A DNA stretch of 64,000 nucleotides from Romboutsia maritimum (GCF_002251085.2 NZ_NOJZ02000004.1:62001-126000); one strand, 5' to 3'; shown: positions 45,340 to 54,600, counted from the stretch's first letter. The notes: generated from the letters alone by a model not told the origin. Made by a program: numbers and translations.

Positions 45340-46153
45340 AATAATGACATTATTTGAATTTGAATTTAAAAGGATATATAAATTATATTTAGTGTTAATA
45401 GGAGTTTTATTTGCAGGTAATTTAGGAGTAGTAGCAATAAAATTACATGAACATATTTTACATATGAATGAGGTATATAATTTGCCGATGGAGATTAGTG
45501 TACTTAAAAATCCTACAGGAATTGAAAGAATAATAGGTTGTGTAAAAGGAAATATTTATCACTTAGGTAACATAGTTTTAGGTATTTCAGTTTTAATTTG
45601 CTTATTATATGCAGGTATTATATGGTATAGAGATTATATTTTAAAAAGCAAAACAATATATACATTATTTATGCTTCCTCAAAAAAGATTTAATATATAT
45701 TTAGCAAAACTATTAACTGTTGTTATGATGATATATGGGTTAATAGTATCTCAATTTTTATTTTGGTTTATAGATTTAAATATAGTTAAAATTTTTACTG
45801 GCATAAACTCTCCTGGATTTACAAATATTATAAATGATATGATTGAGGGTATAAGTTTAAATATAGTATCACCTTATATTATAGATTTTTTAATGATTGA
45901 TGTAATAGGAGTTATACTTGCTGTTATTGTAATATTTACAGCAGTATTAATTGAAAGATCATATAAGAAAATAGGCATAGTTTTAGGCGGATTATACATA
46001 GTTGCATCTATATTTATATATTTTTCTTTAATATTTAAAAATGCTAATTATTCAGATAAATTATTTGTTGTTCATGTGTCATATTATATAGTTTTATTTA
46101 TAACATCATTATTTATATCTAATAAGTTAATTAATGAAAAGGCATATTTATAA
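45332..46153 (+). CDS. ABC transporter permease
   Basis: 273 residues with about six membrane helices. RDYILKSKTIYTLFMLPQKRFNIYLAKLL is a typical cytoplasmic loop of ABC-2-type permeases in YtrC/BcrB-like systems. It overlaps the ATPase gene. RBS GGGAGGTG within the ATPase end. Confidence 0.88.
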   Translation: MNKIMTLFEFEFKRIYKLYLVLIGVLFAGNLGVVAIKLHEHILHMNEVYNLPMEISVLKNPTGIERIIGCVKGNIYHLGNIVLGISVLICLLYAGIIWYRDYILKSKTIYTLFMLPQKRFNIYLAKLLTVVMMIYGLIVSQFLFWFIDLNIVKIFTGINSPGFTNIINDMIEGISLNIVSPYIIDFLMIDVIGVILAVIVIFTAVLIERSYKKIGIVLGGLYIVASIFIYFSLIFKNANYSDKLFVVHVSYYIVLFITSLFISNKLINEKAYL

Positions 46154-46167
46154 GGGAGGATAGGATT

Positions 46168-47421
46168 ATGAAAAAAAGTTTACCAAGACTAATACTGTTA
46201 GCAGTATTAGCTTCTATGATATTTATATGTATATTTACCCAAATGAATATACCTAAATACAAATTAAAAGATATTACAGGGGATAAAAAAGAACTAGATG
46301 ATATTGTTATATTAACTCAAGAAGAGCAAGGATTGTATAATACAAGACAAACTATATTTTCAAAAGATAATATTAAAACTAAAAGTTTTTCAAAAGAACT
46401 TCCAGTTATGGACGAATATTCTAAGTTGAAAGTGAAAAATAGGGATATATTTGAAGCTTCAGATGTTGGAAATCTTACATATAAAGATGATGAAAACATT
46501 GGCTTTATTGAATATAAATATCCTCGTTATGATGATTCAGTAAAAGAAAGCTATGCTATAAAAGTAAATAATAAAAATTTAAAGACTAATAAAAAAACTG
46601 ATTTTAAAGTTCAACTTCCTAGTTCTATAAAATATGATTGGTGTGGACCTGGACCAAGTGTAGTGTATATATATAATAATGAAATTTACATGGCATACTC
46701 AGGTTCTATAAATGTTAAACATGATGAAGAAGGAAAATTTAAAGGTCTAGATAAAGGTTTTATAGAAATATATAAAGTTAATTTAGATACTCACAAAATA
46801 AGTGAAGTAAATAAAATAGATATAAATAATAGTGAAGAAAAGTTTAATATAGTTGATGATAATATAAAATTTGTAAATGAAGATAAGATGTACTTTATGG
46901 TAAATAGTATAAATAAAAATAGTCAAGATGATAAAGTTGAAAGTAATTTAATGTATTATGATGTAAAAAGTAATAAATTTGAATATATAAAAGTGCCTTT
47001 ACATATTAAACAAAGCGAAAGTGATTATATGAATATAAGTTCGCCTAAGTGTAGTGTTAATGAAAATAAACTTAATATAATAGTACAAGAGGACTCTTAT
47101 TATGCAAAAGATACAGATATACATTTATACAGTGTAGACTTAAAGAATGAAAAAATTATTAATGAAGATAAAGTATATTCAATAGATAAAGTAAGACATA
47201 TATCAGAAGTTAATAATTTTAAAGTTATTAATAATAAATTATATGTAACAATGAATAGTCATGATAAACAAGATAGTGATAATGTAAGGCTTGATTTAGA
47301 TAATAAATATAATATTTTTGTATTAGATGAAAAGACTAAGAAGTTACTTTATAACGGTGAATTATATAATGGTAAACGTATATACCAAGGTGAATATATA
47401 TTAAAACAAAATGAACTATAA
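46168..47421 (+). CDS. membrane-anchored extracytoplasmic protein of the ABC operon
   Basis: 417 residues: an N-terminal membrane helix (about 8-26) and a long extracytoplasmic part, beta-rich in appearance (repeated strands such as NLMYYDVKSNKFEYIKVPL and DIHLYSVDLKNEKII), possibly a beta-propeller. Not recognised by name. It follows the permease by 14 bases, so it is presumably an accessory of this exporter or a sensor of its cargo. Confidence 0.7.
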   Translation: MKKSLPRLILLAVLASMIFICIFTQMNIPKYKLKDITGDKKELDDIVILTQEEQGLYNTRQTIFSKDNIKTKSFSKELPVMDEYSKLKVKNRDIFEASDVGNLTYKDDENIGFIEYKYPRYDDSVKESYAIKVNNKNLKTNKKTDFKVQLPSSIKYDWCGPGPSVVYIYNNEIYMAYSGSINVKHDEEGKFKGLDKGFIEIYKVNLDTHKISEVNKIDINNSEEKFNIVDDNIKFVNEDKMYFMVNSINKNSQDDKVESNLMYYDVKSNKFEYIKVPLHIKQSESDYMNISSPKCSVNENKLNIIVQEDSYYAKDTDIHLYSVDLKNEKIINEDKVYSIDKVRHISEVNNFKVINNKLYVTMNSHDKQDSDNVRLDLDNKYNIFVLDEKTKKLLYNGELYNGKRIYQGEYILKQNEL

Positions 47422-47490
47422 AAATTTAATAAAATAGTGTGAAAATTTATTTTTATTGTTATAAAATATGAATTTTGCTATACTACTAAA

Positions 47491-47516
47491 AAGGACTAGA
47501 TTAATTCTAGTCCAGT
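47491..47516 (+). terminator. hairpin after the GntR-ABC operon
   Basis: GGACTAGATTAATTCTAGTCC stem (47493-47513); the T tail is weak, so this may be a weak terminator. Confidence 0.5.
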
Positions 47517-47579
47517 TTGTTGTTTATAGTTATTAATTAAAATTTAATATATATAAAATTTGTAAAAGAAGGTGGATGT

Positions 47580-48296
47580 ATGAGAATTAATAAATATATA
47601 GCTTCTTGCGGAGTAGCATCAAGACGAAAAGCAGAAGAAATTATACTTGAAGGAAGAGTTAAGGTAAATGATAAGGTTGTAGCTGAGCTATCATTTAGTA
47701 TAAATGAAGATACAGATATAGTTAAAGTTGATGATAAAGAAATTAAATTAAGTGAAAATTATGTTTACGTAGTTTTAAATAAGCCTGAAGGATATATAAC
47801 TACAGTTAAAGACCAGTTTGATAGACCAAGTGTTATAAATTTGTTAGATGGAATTAAAGAAAGAGTTTATCCTATTGGAAGATTAGATTATGAAACTAGT
47901 GGTCTTTTAATATTAACAAATGATGGAGATTTAACGTATAAACTAACTCATCCAAAACATGAAGTTGATAAGACTTATGTGGCGAGAGTTAAAGGAGTTC
48001 CTTCGTATGAAGAAATGAAAAATTTTAAAGAAGGTCTATTAATAGAAGATTATAAAACTGCTCCTGCTAAAATAAATATACTAGAAGAAAATACAGAAAA
48101 AAATTATTCTATATGTGAAATAAAAATACATGAAGGTAGAAATAGACAAGTAAGAAAAATGTGTAAAGCTATAAATCATCCAGTACAAAGGTTAAAGAGA
48201 GTAGCTATGGGAAAAATACGTCTTAACAATGTAAAAATAGGAGAATACAGACACTTAACTAAAGAAGAAGTAAATTATTTAAAAACTATAAAATAG
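47580..48296 (+). CDS. rluB: RsuA/RluB-family rRNA pseudouridine synthase
   Basis: 238 residues. An N-terminal S4 RNA-binding domain (MRINKYIASCGVASRRKAEEII) is followed by the synthase domain with catalytic Asp in GRLDYETSGLLILTNDGDL, and IHEGRNRQVRKM. It modifies one uridine of large- or small-subunit rRNA; which one cannot be read from sequence, so the symbol is tentative. GAAGGTGG precedes the ATG. mnmM follows after 11 bases. Confidence 0.88.
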   Translation: MRINKYIASCGVASRRKAEEIILEGRVKVNDKVVAELSFSINEDTDIVKVDDKEIKLSENYVYVVLNKPEGYITTVKDQFDRPSVINLLDGIKERVYPIGRLDYETSGLLILTNDGDLTYKLTHPKHEVDKTYVARVKGVPSYEEMKNFKEGLLIEDYKTAPAKINILEENTEKNYSICEIKIHEGRNRQVRKMCKAINHPVQRLKRVAMGKIRLNNVKIGEYRHLTKEEVNYLKTIK

Positions 48297-48307
48297 GGGG
48301 CGAAGAC

Positions 48308-48889
48308 ATGACAAAAGCTAAGCATCTTACGAAGGTTACAGATATAAATAAACTATTTTTAGAACAAGCTATAAATGAAGGAGATATAGTAGTTGATGCA
48401 ACTATGGGAAATGGATATGATACAAAATATTTAGCTCATTTGGTAGGAGAAAATGGATTTGTATATGCATTTGATGTACAAGAAGAAGCATTAAAATCTA
48501 CCAAAAAGAAATTAGAAAAAGATGAAATTACAGATAGAGTAGAGTTAATATTAGATGGGCATGAAAATATGGACAAGTATATTGACAAAAAAGTTGCATG
48601 TGTTGTATTCAATTTGGGATATTTACCAAGGGCGCAACATATGATTATAACAAAACCGAATACAACTATAAAAGCTATAGAGCATAGCTTAAATTTATTA
48701 AAACCTCATGGTATTGTAAGTATAGCGATATATACAGGACATCCTGGAGGAGAAGAAGAAAAAAATAGCATATACGATTTTGTTGAAAATTTAGATCAAA
48801 ATGAGTTCAGTGTCCTAGAATCAAAATTTGTAAATCAAATAAACAATCCTCCACAACTGATTTTAATAGAAAAAAAGATGGAATATTAA
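48308..48889 (+). CDS. mnmM: tRNA 5-aminomethyl-2-thiouridine methyltransferase MnmM (YtqB family)
   Basis: 193-residue class I SAM methyltransferase of the YtqB family. The SAM motif is VVDATMGNGYDTKYLA; VVFNLGYLPRAQH and AIYTGHPGGEEEK are family hallmarks. YtqB is reported as MnmM, which makes mnm5(s2)U34 in tRNA of Gram-positive bacteria. RBS GGGGGCGA. Co-transcribed with the pseudouridine synthase. Confidence 0.85.
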   Translation: MTKAKHLTKVTDINKLFLEQAINEGDIVVDATMGNGYDTKYLAHLVGENGFVYAFDVQEEALKSTKKKLEKDEITDRVELILDGHENMDKYIDKKVACVVFNLGYLPRAQHMIITKPNTTIKAIEHSLNLLKPHGIVSIAIYTGHPGGEEEKNSIYDFVENLDQNEFSVLESKFVNQINNPPQLILIEKKMEY

Positions 48890-49053
48890 AAAGCTATCTT
48901 AATGGTAATATTTTATAAGTAATTATTTTTGTCTGAAATATAAGTTTTTTTGAAGTTTTAATTTGTTAAGCTCCTATAGCTAGCACTAACTCTTAGAACT
49001 TATATTCTCAGACTTATTTGTTATTATATAAAATTTCATATTAAGGTAGCTTT
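48890..49053 (+). repeat. 164-base imperfect palindrome (structured RNA or MITE-like element)
   Basis: The outer arm AAAGCTATCTTAAT (48890-48903) pairs with ATTAAGGTAGCTTT (49040-49053). The inner arm GTCTGAAATATAAGTT (48931-48946) pairs with AACTTATATTCTCAGAC (48997-49013). It fills the whole gap between mnmM and the ferredoxin gene. No T run follows the outer arm, so it is not a standard terminator. Confidence 0.6.
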
Positions 49054-49096
49054 ATTTATGTTAAAAATTGATTTATATGAATTGGAGGCAAAAAAC

Positions 49097-49291
49097 TTGA
49101 AAAAAAAATTAGAAATAGATCCACTGTGGTGTAAACTATGTGGAATTTGTGTAGAGTATTGTCCAGTTAAAATTTTAACTATAAAAGATTATAAAATTAT
49201 TATAGAAGATAGTTCAAAATGTACTTCATGTGGATTATGTGAATTAAGATGTCCTGATTATGCAATATATTTAAGTGAAAAAAATATATAA
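49097..49291 (+). CDS. korD: 2-oxoacid:ferredoxin oxidoreductase delta subunit (2x[4Fe-4S] ferredoxin)
   Basis: 64 residues with two cluster motifs, CKLCGICVEYCP and CTSCGLCELRCP. The TTG at 49097 is chosen because TTGGAGG ends eight bases before it; an upstream ATG (49058) would add 13 residues but has no ribosome site. It carries electrons from the KorAB core to ferredoxin. First gene of a four-subunit cluster. Confidence 0.88.
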   Translation: MKKKLEIDPLWCKLCGICVEYCPVKILTIKDYKIIIEDSSKCTSCGLCELRCPDYAIYLSEKNI

Positions 49292-49308
49292 ATCGGAGGT
49301 GTTTAGCT

Positions 49309-50439
49309 ATTCAAAGATTAAAATTATTACAAGGAAACGAAGCTTGCGTGCAAGGTGCAATTTATGCAGGAATGAGGTTTTTTGCAGGCTATCCAATAAC
49401 TCCATCAACAGAGATAGCAGAAATATCATCACTGATGTTGCCTAAGATAAGAGGTAAGTTTATTCAAATGGAAGATGAAATAGCATCTATGTCAGCGGTA
49501 GTCGGAGCATCACTTACAGGAATTAAAGCTATGACTGCAACTAGTGGTCCAGGATTTTCTCTAAAGCAAGAATGTATAGGATATGCAACTTTAGTAGAAG
49601 CACCATGTGTCATAGTAAATGTACAAAGAAGTGGACCTAGTACAGGACTTCCAACTAGCCCATCACAAGGGGATTTAATGCAAGCAAGATGGGGAACTCA
49701 TGGAGATCACCCAATGATAGTATTATCTCCATCAACAGTAGAAGAAACTTTTACTTTAACAGTAAAAGCTTTTAATTTTGCAGAAAAATATCGTACTCCA
49801 GTTATACTTCTTCTAGATGAAGTAGTAGCTCACCTTAGAGAAAAAATCAGAATTCCAAAAGTCGGAGAATTAGAAGTTATAAATAGAAAAACACCAAAAT
49901 GTGAAAAAAACAAATACAAAGCTTATGAATATACTGATGATTTTATACCACCAATGGCTTCAGTTGGAGAAGGATATAAGTATCATATAACAGGACTAAT
50001 GCATGATGAGACAGGATTTCCAACCAATAGCACATCTCAATCAGGAAAATTATTAGATAGAATATTTAAGAAGATAGAGACTAACTTAGAAGATATATTA
50101 ATTTACGATAGTTATGAAATAGAAGATGCTGAAATTTTATTAATATCTTTTGGTAGTATATCTAGATCATGCAAAGAAGCAATAGATTGTTTAAAAAGAG
50201 AAAACATAAAAGTAGGTTTATTTAGTATAAAAACTGTATGGCCATTTCCAGACGAAGTTTTGAAAAAAGTAAGTTCGAATATACAAAAAATATTTGTGGT
50301 TGAAATGAATAGAGGACAAATGATAAATGAAGTAAAGAGGGTTTTAGGAATAGGCAAGTATATAAGAGGAATTAACAAATTTAATGGAGATGTAATTACT
50401 CCGAATGAGATAATAAATGCTGTTAAGGAGGATTATTAA
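49309..50439 (+). CDS. korA: 2-oxoacid:ferredoxin oxidoreductase alpha subunit, apparent ATT start
   Basis: 376 residues. Family motifs LLQGNEACVQGAIYAGMRFF, AGYPITPSTEIAE, TSGPGFSLKQE and VVEMNRGQMINEV are present. In the open frame between the stop at 49276 and the conserved GNEAC there is no ATG, GTG or TTG; the first GTG (49348) is already inside the conserved region. GGAGGT (49295-49300) stands eight bases before ATT at 49309, the best placed start. Oxidises 2-oxoglutarate or a related 2-oxoacid to the CoA ester together with KorB. Confidence 0.88.
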   Translation: MQRLKLLQGNEACVQGAIYAGMRFFAGYPITPSTEIAEISSLMLPKIRGKFIQMEDEIASMSAVVGASLTGIKAMTATSGPGFSLKQECIGYATLVEAPCVIVNVQRSGPSTGLPTSPSQGDLMQARWGTHGDHPMIVLSPSTVEETFTLTVKAFNFAEKYRTPVILLLDEVVAHLREKIRIPKVGELEVINRKTPKCEKNKYKAYEYTDDFIPPMASVGEGYKYHITGLMHDETGFPTNSTSQSGKLLDRIFKKIETNLEDILIYDSYEIEDAEILLISFGSISRSCKEAIDCLKRENIKVGLFSIKTVWPFPDEVLKKVSSNIQKIFVVEMNRGQMINEVKRVLGIGKYIRGINKFNGDVITPNEIINAVKEDY

Positions 50440-50440
50440 A

Positions 50441-51256
50441 ATGCCTAGTGAATTAATTAAAAATAATTTTAGAGTAAATAGACTTCCTCATATATGGTGC
50501 CCAGGTTGTGGTCATGGTATATTAATGAGATCAGTTGCAGCGGCTATAGAAGAGTTAAATATAGACAAAGAAAAGGTTTGTATAGTATCTGGTATAGGGT
50601 GTTCTTCAAGAGCTTCAGGGTATTTAAATTTTAGCACGGTTCATACATTACATGGAAGGGCACTTGCTTTTGCTACAGGAATTAAACTTGCTAATCCAAG
50701 CTTACATGTTATTGTTATAAGTGGAGATGGGGATTTAACTGCAATAGGTGGAAATCATTTAATACATGCATGTAGAAGGAATATAGATATAACTACTATA
50801 GTATTTAACAATAATATATATGGAATGACAGGAGGTCAATATTCACCAACAACTCCAACTGGAGATTTTGCAACAACAGCACCTTTTGGAAATATTGATA
50901 AGCCATTTGATGTTTGTGATCTTGCTTGCGGAGCAGGAGCTACTTTTGTAGCTAGAGCTACAGCTTATCATGCTAAAAAAATGATAGATTATGTTAAAAA
51001 AGGAATAAGTCATAAAGGATTTTCATTAGTTGAAGGTATTAGTATATGCCCTACATATTATGGAAGAAAAAATAAAAAGGGTTCGCCTATAACACTGATG
51101 AATATTTTAAAAGAAAAATGTATAGATATAAACTTAAAAAATAAACTTGACAATAATCAAACAAAGGATAATATATATATAGGTGTCTTTAAAGATGTTG
51201 TTATGCCTGAATATACTGAAGAATATGATAAATTATTAAATAAAGTTCAACAATAA
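50441..51256 (+). CDS. korB: 2-oxoacid:ferredoxin oxidoreductase beta subunit (TPP-binding)
   Basis: 271 residues. The TPP/Mg motif runs from GDGDLTAIGGNHLIHACRRN to NNNIYGMTGGQYSPTT; N-terminal cysteines in WCPGCGHG and GIGCSSRA probably bind a [4Fe-4S] cluster. ATG 50441 follows AAGGAGG by nine bases, one base after the korA stop. Confidence 0.93.
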   Translation: MPSELIKNNFRVNRLPHIWCPGCGHGILMRSVAAAIEELNIDKEKVCIVSGIGCSSRASGYLNFSTVHTLHGRALAFATGIKLANPSLHVIVISGDGDLTAIGGNHLIHACRRNIDITTIVFNNNIYGMTGGQYSPTTPTGDFATTAPFGNIDKPFDVCDLACGAGATFVARATAYHAKKMIDYVKKGISHKGFSLVEGISICPTYYGRKNKKGSPITLMNILKEKCIDINLKNKLDNNQTKDNIYIGVFKDVVMPEYTEEYDKLLNKVQQ

Positions 51257-51281
51257 TCTATTTATTAAGGAGATATTAAAT

Positions 51282-51830
51282 ATGAAGTTAGAACTTAGAC
51301 TTAGTGGTTCTGGAGGTCAAGGTCTTATATTAGCAGGCATAATACTAGCTGAAGGAGCTATTTTATCTGATTTAAATGCAGTACAAACACAATCTTATGG
51401 ACCCGAAGCTAGAGGAGGAGCTAGTAAAGCTGAGGTAATAATCAGTAATGATAGTATAAATTTTCCTAAAATAATACATCCAGATATATTGCTTGCATTA
51501 ACTAAAAAATCTTATAATGAGTATTTAAAAGATGTTAAGAAAGATGGTATAATAATAGTAGATAGTTCAGTTAGTGTAGAATGTACAGAAAATTTAAAAA
51601 CTTACAAGTTTCCAATAATAAATACATCAAGGGAAGTTGTAGGAAAAGAAATTGCAACTAATATGGTTGCATTGGGAATAATTAGTGAGCTATTACCTTC
51701 TGTAGATAATGAAAAAATAATGAATTCAATAAAAAGAAGAGTTCCAAAAGGTACAGAAGAATTAAACATAAAAGCTTTTCAAGGGGGTATTGAACTTTTT
51801 AAAAATAATACCCATAGTTTACACTACTAA
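51282..51830 (+). CDS. korC: 2-oxoacid:ferredoxin oxidoreductase gamma subunit
   Basis: 182 residues of the pyruvate/ketoisovalerate oxidoreductase gamma family: LSGSGGQGLILAGIILAEGA, QSYGPEARGGASKAEVIIS, NMVALGIISELL. Completes the complex with the delta, alpha and beta genes just upstream. The next gene encodes an RpiR-type regulator after 12 bases. Confidence 0.93.
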   Translation: MKLELRLSGSGGQGLILAGIILAEGAILSDLNAVQTQSYGPEARGGASKAEVIISNDSINFPKIIHPDILLALTKKSYNEYLKDVKKDGIIIVDSSVSVECTENLKTYKFPIINTSREVVGKEIATNMVALGIISELLPSVDNEKIMNSIKRRVPKGTEELNIKAFQGGIELFKNNTHSLHY

Positions 51831-51842
51831 AAGGAGATAGTT

Positions 51843-52715
51843 ATGGACGAAACAAAAGAAATGAGAGATAGTAAGCAATTAATATCAAGTATTCAATCAC
51901 AGTTTGCAAGACTGAGTAAAGGGCAAAAACTTATTGCTCAATATATTTTAAAGAACTATGATAAAGTTGCATTTATGACTGCATGCAAATTAGGGGAAAC
52001 TGTAGGTGTTAGTGAATCTACTGTAGTAAGATTTGCAAATGCACTTGGATATTCCGGATATCCAAAATTGCAAGCTGCTCTTCAAGAACTTATAAAAAAT
52101 AAATTAACTACTGTACAGAGAGTTGAAATGGCTCATGAGTACTCTGATGACTGTACAATACTTAATAAAGTTTTAAAAAGTGATATTGATAATATAAGAT
52201 CTACATTAGAAGAAGTTAACGAAAAAGCGTTTGAAGAATCATCAAATAAATTATTAAAAGCTAGAAAAATATATATAGTTGGAATGAGAAGTTCTTTTGC
52301 GGTAGCTCAATATTTAGGTTTTTATCTAGATATAATACTTGATAATGTCCATATAATTAGGATGGATATGGGGGATGCATTCGAACAAGTAGTTAGAATA
52401 AATGAAGAGGATGTTGTTATTGCAATAAGTTTCCCTAGATATTCTAAGAAGTCTTTTGAAATAGTAAGCTATGCTAAGAGAAAAGGTGCACATATAATAT
52501 CTATAACAGATAGTTTATTTGCTCCTGTTGCATCAATTTCTGATAATACTCTTTTAGTAAAGAGTAATATGGCTTCGTTTGTTGACTCTTTGGTACCAGC
52601 TTTAAGTGTTGCTAATGCACTTATAATTTCAGTTGGGATGAAAGAAAAGGAAGATATAAAAGAGTATTTTGATGACTTAGAACAAATATGGAAAGAGTAT
52701 TCTGTATATGAATAA
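51843..52715 (+). CDS. MurR/RpiR-family transcriptional regulator
   Basis: 290 residues: N-terminal HTH_6 domain (about 10-85, with TACKLGETVGVSESTVVRFANALGYSGYPKLQ) and C-terminal SIS sugar-phosphate-sensing domain (about 125-255, with KIYIVGMRSSFAVAQYLG and DVVIAISFPRYSKKS). It is transcribed with the kor genes, so it may sense a metabolite linked to them. A terminator follows. Confidence 0.93.
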   Translation: MDETKEMRDSKQLISSIQSQFARLSKGQKLIAQYILKNYDKVAFMTACKLGETVGVSESTVVRFANALGYSGYPKLQAALQELIKNKLTTVQRVEMAHEYSDDCTILNKVLKSDIDNIRSTLEEVNEKAFEESSNKLLKARKIYIVGMRSSFAVAQYLGFYLDIILDNVHIIRMDMGDAFEQVVRINEEDVVIAISFPRYSKKSFEIVSYAKRKGAHIISITDSLFAPVASISDNTLLVKSNMASFVDSLVPALSVANALIISVGMKEKEDIKEYFDDLEQIWKEYSVYE

Positions 52716-52737
52716 AATAACAGCTTAGTATATAAAG

Positions 52738-52772
52738 GTCAACTGACAATAAAATGTCAGTTGGCTTTTTTA
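52738..52772 (+). terminator. terminator of the kor-regulator operon
   Basis: GTCAACTGACA ... TGTCAGTTGGC followed by T6. Confidence 0.85.
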
Positions 52773-52784
52773 ATCAAATGATGA

Positions 52785-53275
52785 GAATTAAAAGATTTAC
52801 GTAGATATGATGGTAATTTATATATGAATGACCTAGTAGAGGATGCTAATAAATGGGTAAACGTAATGAAAAAAGATAAAGCAGATGTTATAGTTGAAGG
52901 GCATAATCATGAACAAATAGAGCAACATGATTATAAGAATAAGTCTGGTAAAAAAGTTATAGTTACAGAGCCAGGTAATAATGGAGAATGTATTTCTAAT
53001 ATAAATTTCAAATTGGAAAAAGATGATAATGGATGGAATGTAGTTGATAAATCTAGCAAGATAACTCAATTTGAAAAAAGTAAAAAAGAAAGAATTCAAG
53101 GAGTTGACAACTATGGTAAATTGATGTGTGAACTTGAATTCTTGGATGATAAAACTAAAGAAATAAGTTTATGACTGTTGTTGCTAAAGAAAATGATAAA
53201 TTTAAGATTGAAAAGGGTGAGAAAATTAGTGATAATGATTTAGCTCCTACTTATTTAAAACATATAGAGGAATAA
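52785..53275 (+). pseudogene. remnant of a 5'-nucleotidase/metallophosphoesterase gene
   Basis: The frame opened after 52784 reads ELKDLRRYDGNLYMNDLVEDANKWV, then the metal motif DVIVEGHNHEQ and KKVIVTEPGNNGECISNINFKL, typical of the CpdB/UshA-type metallophosphoesterase domain after its second motif. There is no start region, no N-terminal metal motifs and no signal peptide. The frame stops at 53174. A different frame continues with MTVVAKENDKFKIEKGEKIS to 53275. Truncated and frameshifted, so a remnant. Confidence 0.75.
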
Positions 53276-53465
53276 TGCTTATCCTGCTGAAGTTGGGTTT
53301 TTAGCTATATCATCTAAAATAAAATTATATATAAAATTTAAAATAGAAGCGTATTAAGATTACTAAATATTAAGATAATCTTTATTTTTATATGCATATA
53401 TATCAAACATTTGTTAAAATATAGTAAAATTAATAAAAATACATAAATGTATGAAAGGGCTAACA

Positions 53466-54305
53466 ATGAATAATAAAGTCACACTAGAGAAGCTAGAAAA
53501 AATTTTAGAAAAAACAGAAAGATCTACACTTAAAGATGTTGTACATATTAAGGTAAGTAGTGAAATACCAGCATTATTTGATAGTAAATTTGGGGGAATT
53601 CCTTATTTACCACCAGATAAAGAGTTACCTATTGATAAAGATGGTAACAAGTTAAAACTTTTAGCACAAATAAACTTTGAACAAGTGCCACATTTAGACA
53701 TATTTCCTAAAGAAGGAATCTTACAATTTTTTATAGGAACAGATGATTTATATGGATTGGATTTTGACAATCAAACAAACCAAGATGGATTTAAAGTTAT
53801 ATATCATGAATTTGTTGATTTAAGTATAAATGAAGAAGATATAAAAATGAGAATAGAAGAATATGAAGTAGAAGATTTTCCATTTGAAGAAGAATATAAA
53901 GTAGAATTTAATTTATCGAAAGAGAAGATTTCAACAGATGACTATCGTTTTGATGAAGAAGGATTTATTAAAGAATTTAATAAGGAGTTTCCAAGCATTA
54001 AGGTTTCTGAGTTATTTGAGTTATATGATTTGTATGAAGATATATATATCGAATTATTTGAAAATAAATATCCTAATAAACATAAAATAGGAGGATATCC
54101 ATTCTTTACACAAGGAGATCCTAGAGGTTATAAAGAAGATTTAAAGAGATTTGATACTCTTTTACTTCAAATTGATAGTGAGTATCAAAATACTGATGTA
54201 GATATTATGTGGGGAGATAGTGGAGTTTGTAATTTCTTTATAAATAGCCAAGATTTAAAAAATAAAGATTTTAGTAAAGTCGTTTATAATTGGGACTGCT
54301 ATTAA
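53466..54305 (+). CDS. DUF1963 (YwqG-like) protein
   Basis: 279 residues. DUF1963 hallmarks: DSKFGGIPYLPPDKELPIDKDG, LLAQINFEQVPHLDIFP, GILQFFIG, KIGGYPFFTQGDPR, LLLQIDSEYQ and the C-terminal WGDSGVCNFFI. YwqG-like proteins are common near toxins and secretion genes but their role is unknown. ATG 53466 has AAAGGG upstream; ATG 53451 is an alternative. Confidence 0.88.
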   Translation: MNNKVTLEKLEKILEKTERSTLKDVVHIKVSSEIPALFDSKFGGIPYLPPDKELPIDKDGNKLKLLAQINFEQVPHLDIFPKEGILQFFIGTDDLYGLDFDNQTNQDGFKVIYHEFVDLSINEEDIKMRIEEYEVEDFPFEEEYKVEFNLSKEKISTDDYRFDEEGFIKEFNKEFPSIKVSELFELYDLYEDIYIELFENKYPNKHKIGGYPFFTQGDPRGYKEDLKRFDTLLLQIDSEYQNTDVDIMWGDSGVCNFFINSQDLKNKDFSKVVYNWDCY

Positions 54306-54334
54306 TATGTTTAGTTAAGAAGATGAATTTATAA

Positions 54335-54475
54335 AAATTTACAAACAATATAGCTGAAAATAGATATCTTAAAGATGCTATATCATTAACCAATAGTGTG
54401 TTAAGAGGACTAGGATGTAGATGGAGAGATAAAGAAGCTATAGATTTAGTAGAAGAAAATGGATTTTACAATTGA
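54335..54475 (+). pseudogene. coding-like fragment without start
   Basis: After a stop at 54332 the frame reads KFTNNIAENRYLKDAISL and on to EAIDLVEENGFYN, ending at 54475. It is protein-like in composition but has no start codon or ribosome site. Parent gene not recognised. Confidence 0.4.
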
Positions 54476-54488
54476 GTAATAAAATATT

Positions 54489-54518
54489 TGCAGACTTGAA
54501 ATATAGTCTGCTATTTTT
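54489..54518 (+). terminator. hairpin terminator
   Basis: GCAGACT ... AGTCTGC followed by TATTTTTA. Confidence 0.7.
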
Positions 54519-54522
54519 ATGC

Positions 54523-54551
54523 TTTACAAAAATTAGATATTGCACTAAAAT
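54523..54551 (+). promoter_or_regulatory. promoter of the XRE gene pair
   Basis: TTTACA (54523-54528), 17-base spacer, TAAAAT (54546-54551); predicted transcription start inside the tandem palindromes. Confidence 0.6.
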
Positions 54552-54552
54552 A

Positions 54553-54582
54553 TGAAGTATACTTCATGTGAAGTTAACTTCA
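54553..54582 (+). promoter_or_regulatory. tandem palindromic operators of the XRE regulator
   Basis: Two perfect 14-base palindromes, TGAAGTATACTTCA (54553-54566) and TGAAGTTAACTTCA (54569-54582), share arms TGAAGT/ACTTCA with centres 16 bases apart, just before the XRE start. Classic autorepression geometry. Confidence 0.75.
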
Positions 54583-54600
54583 TATTTTGGAGGTGATATA

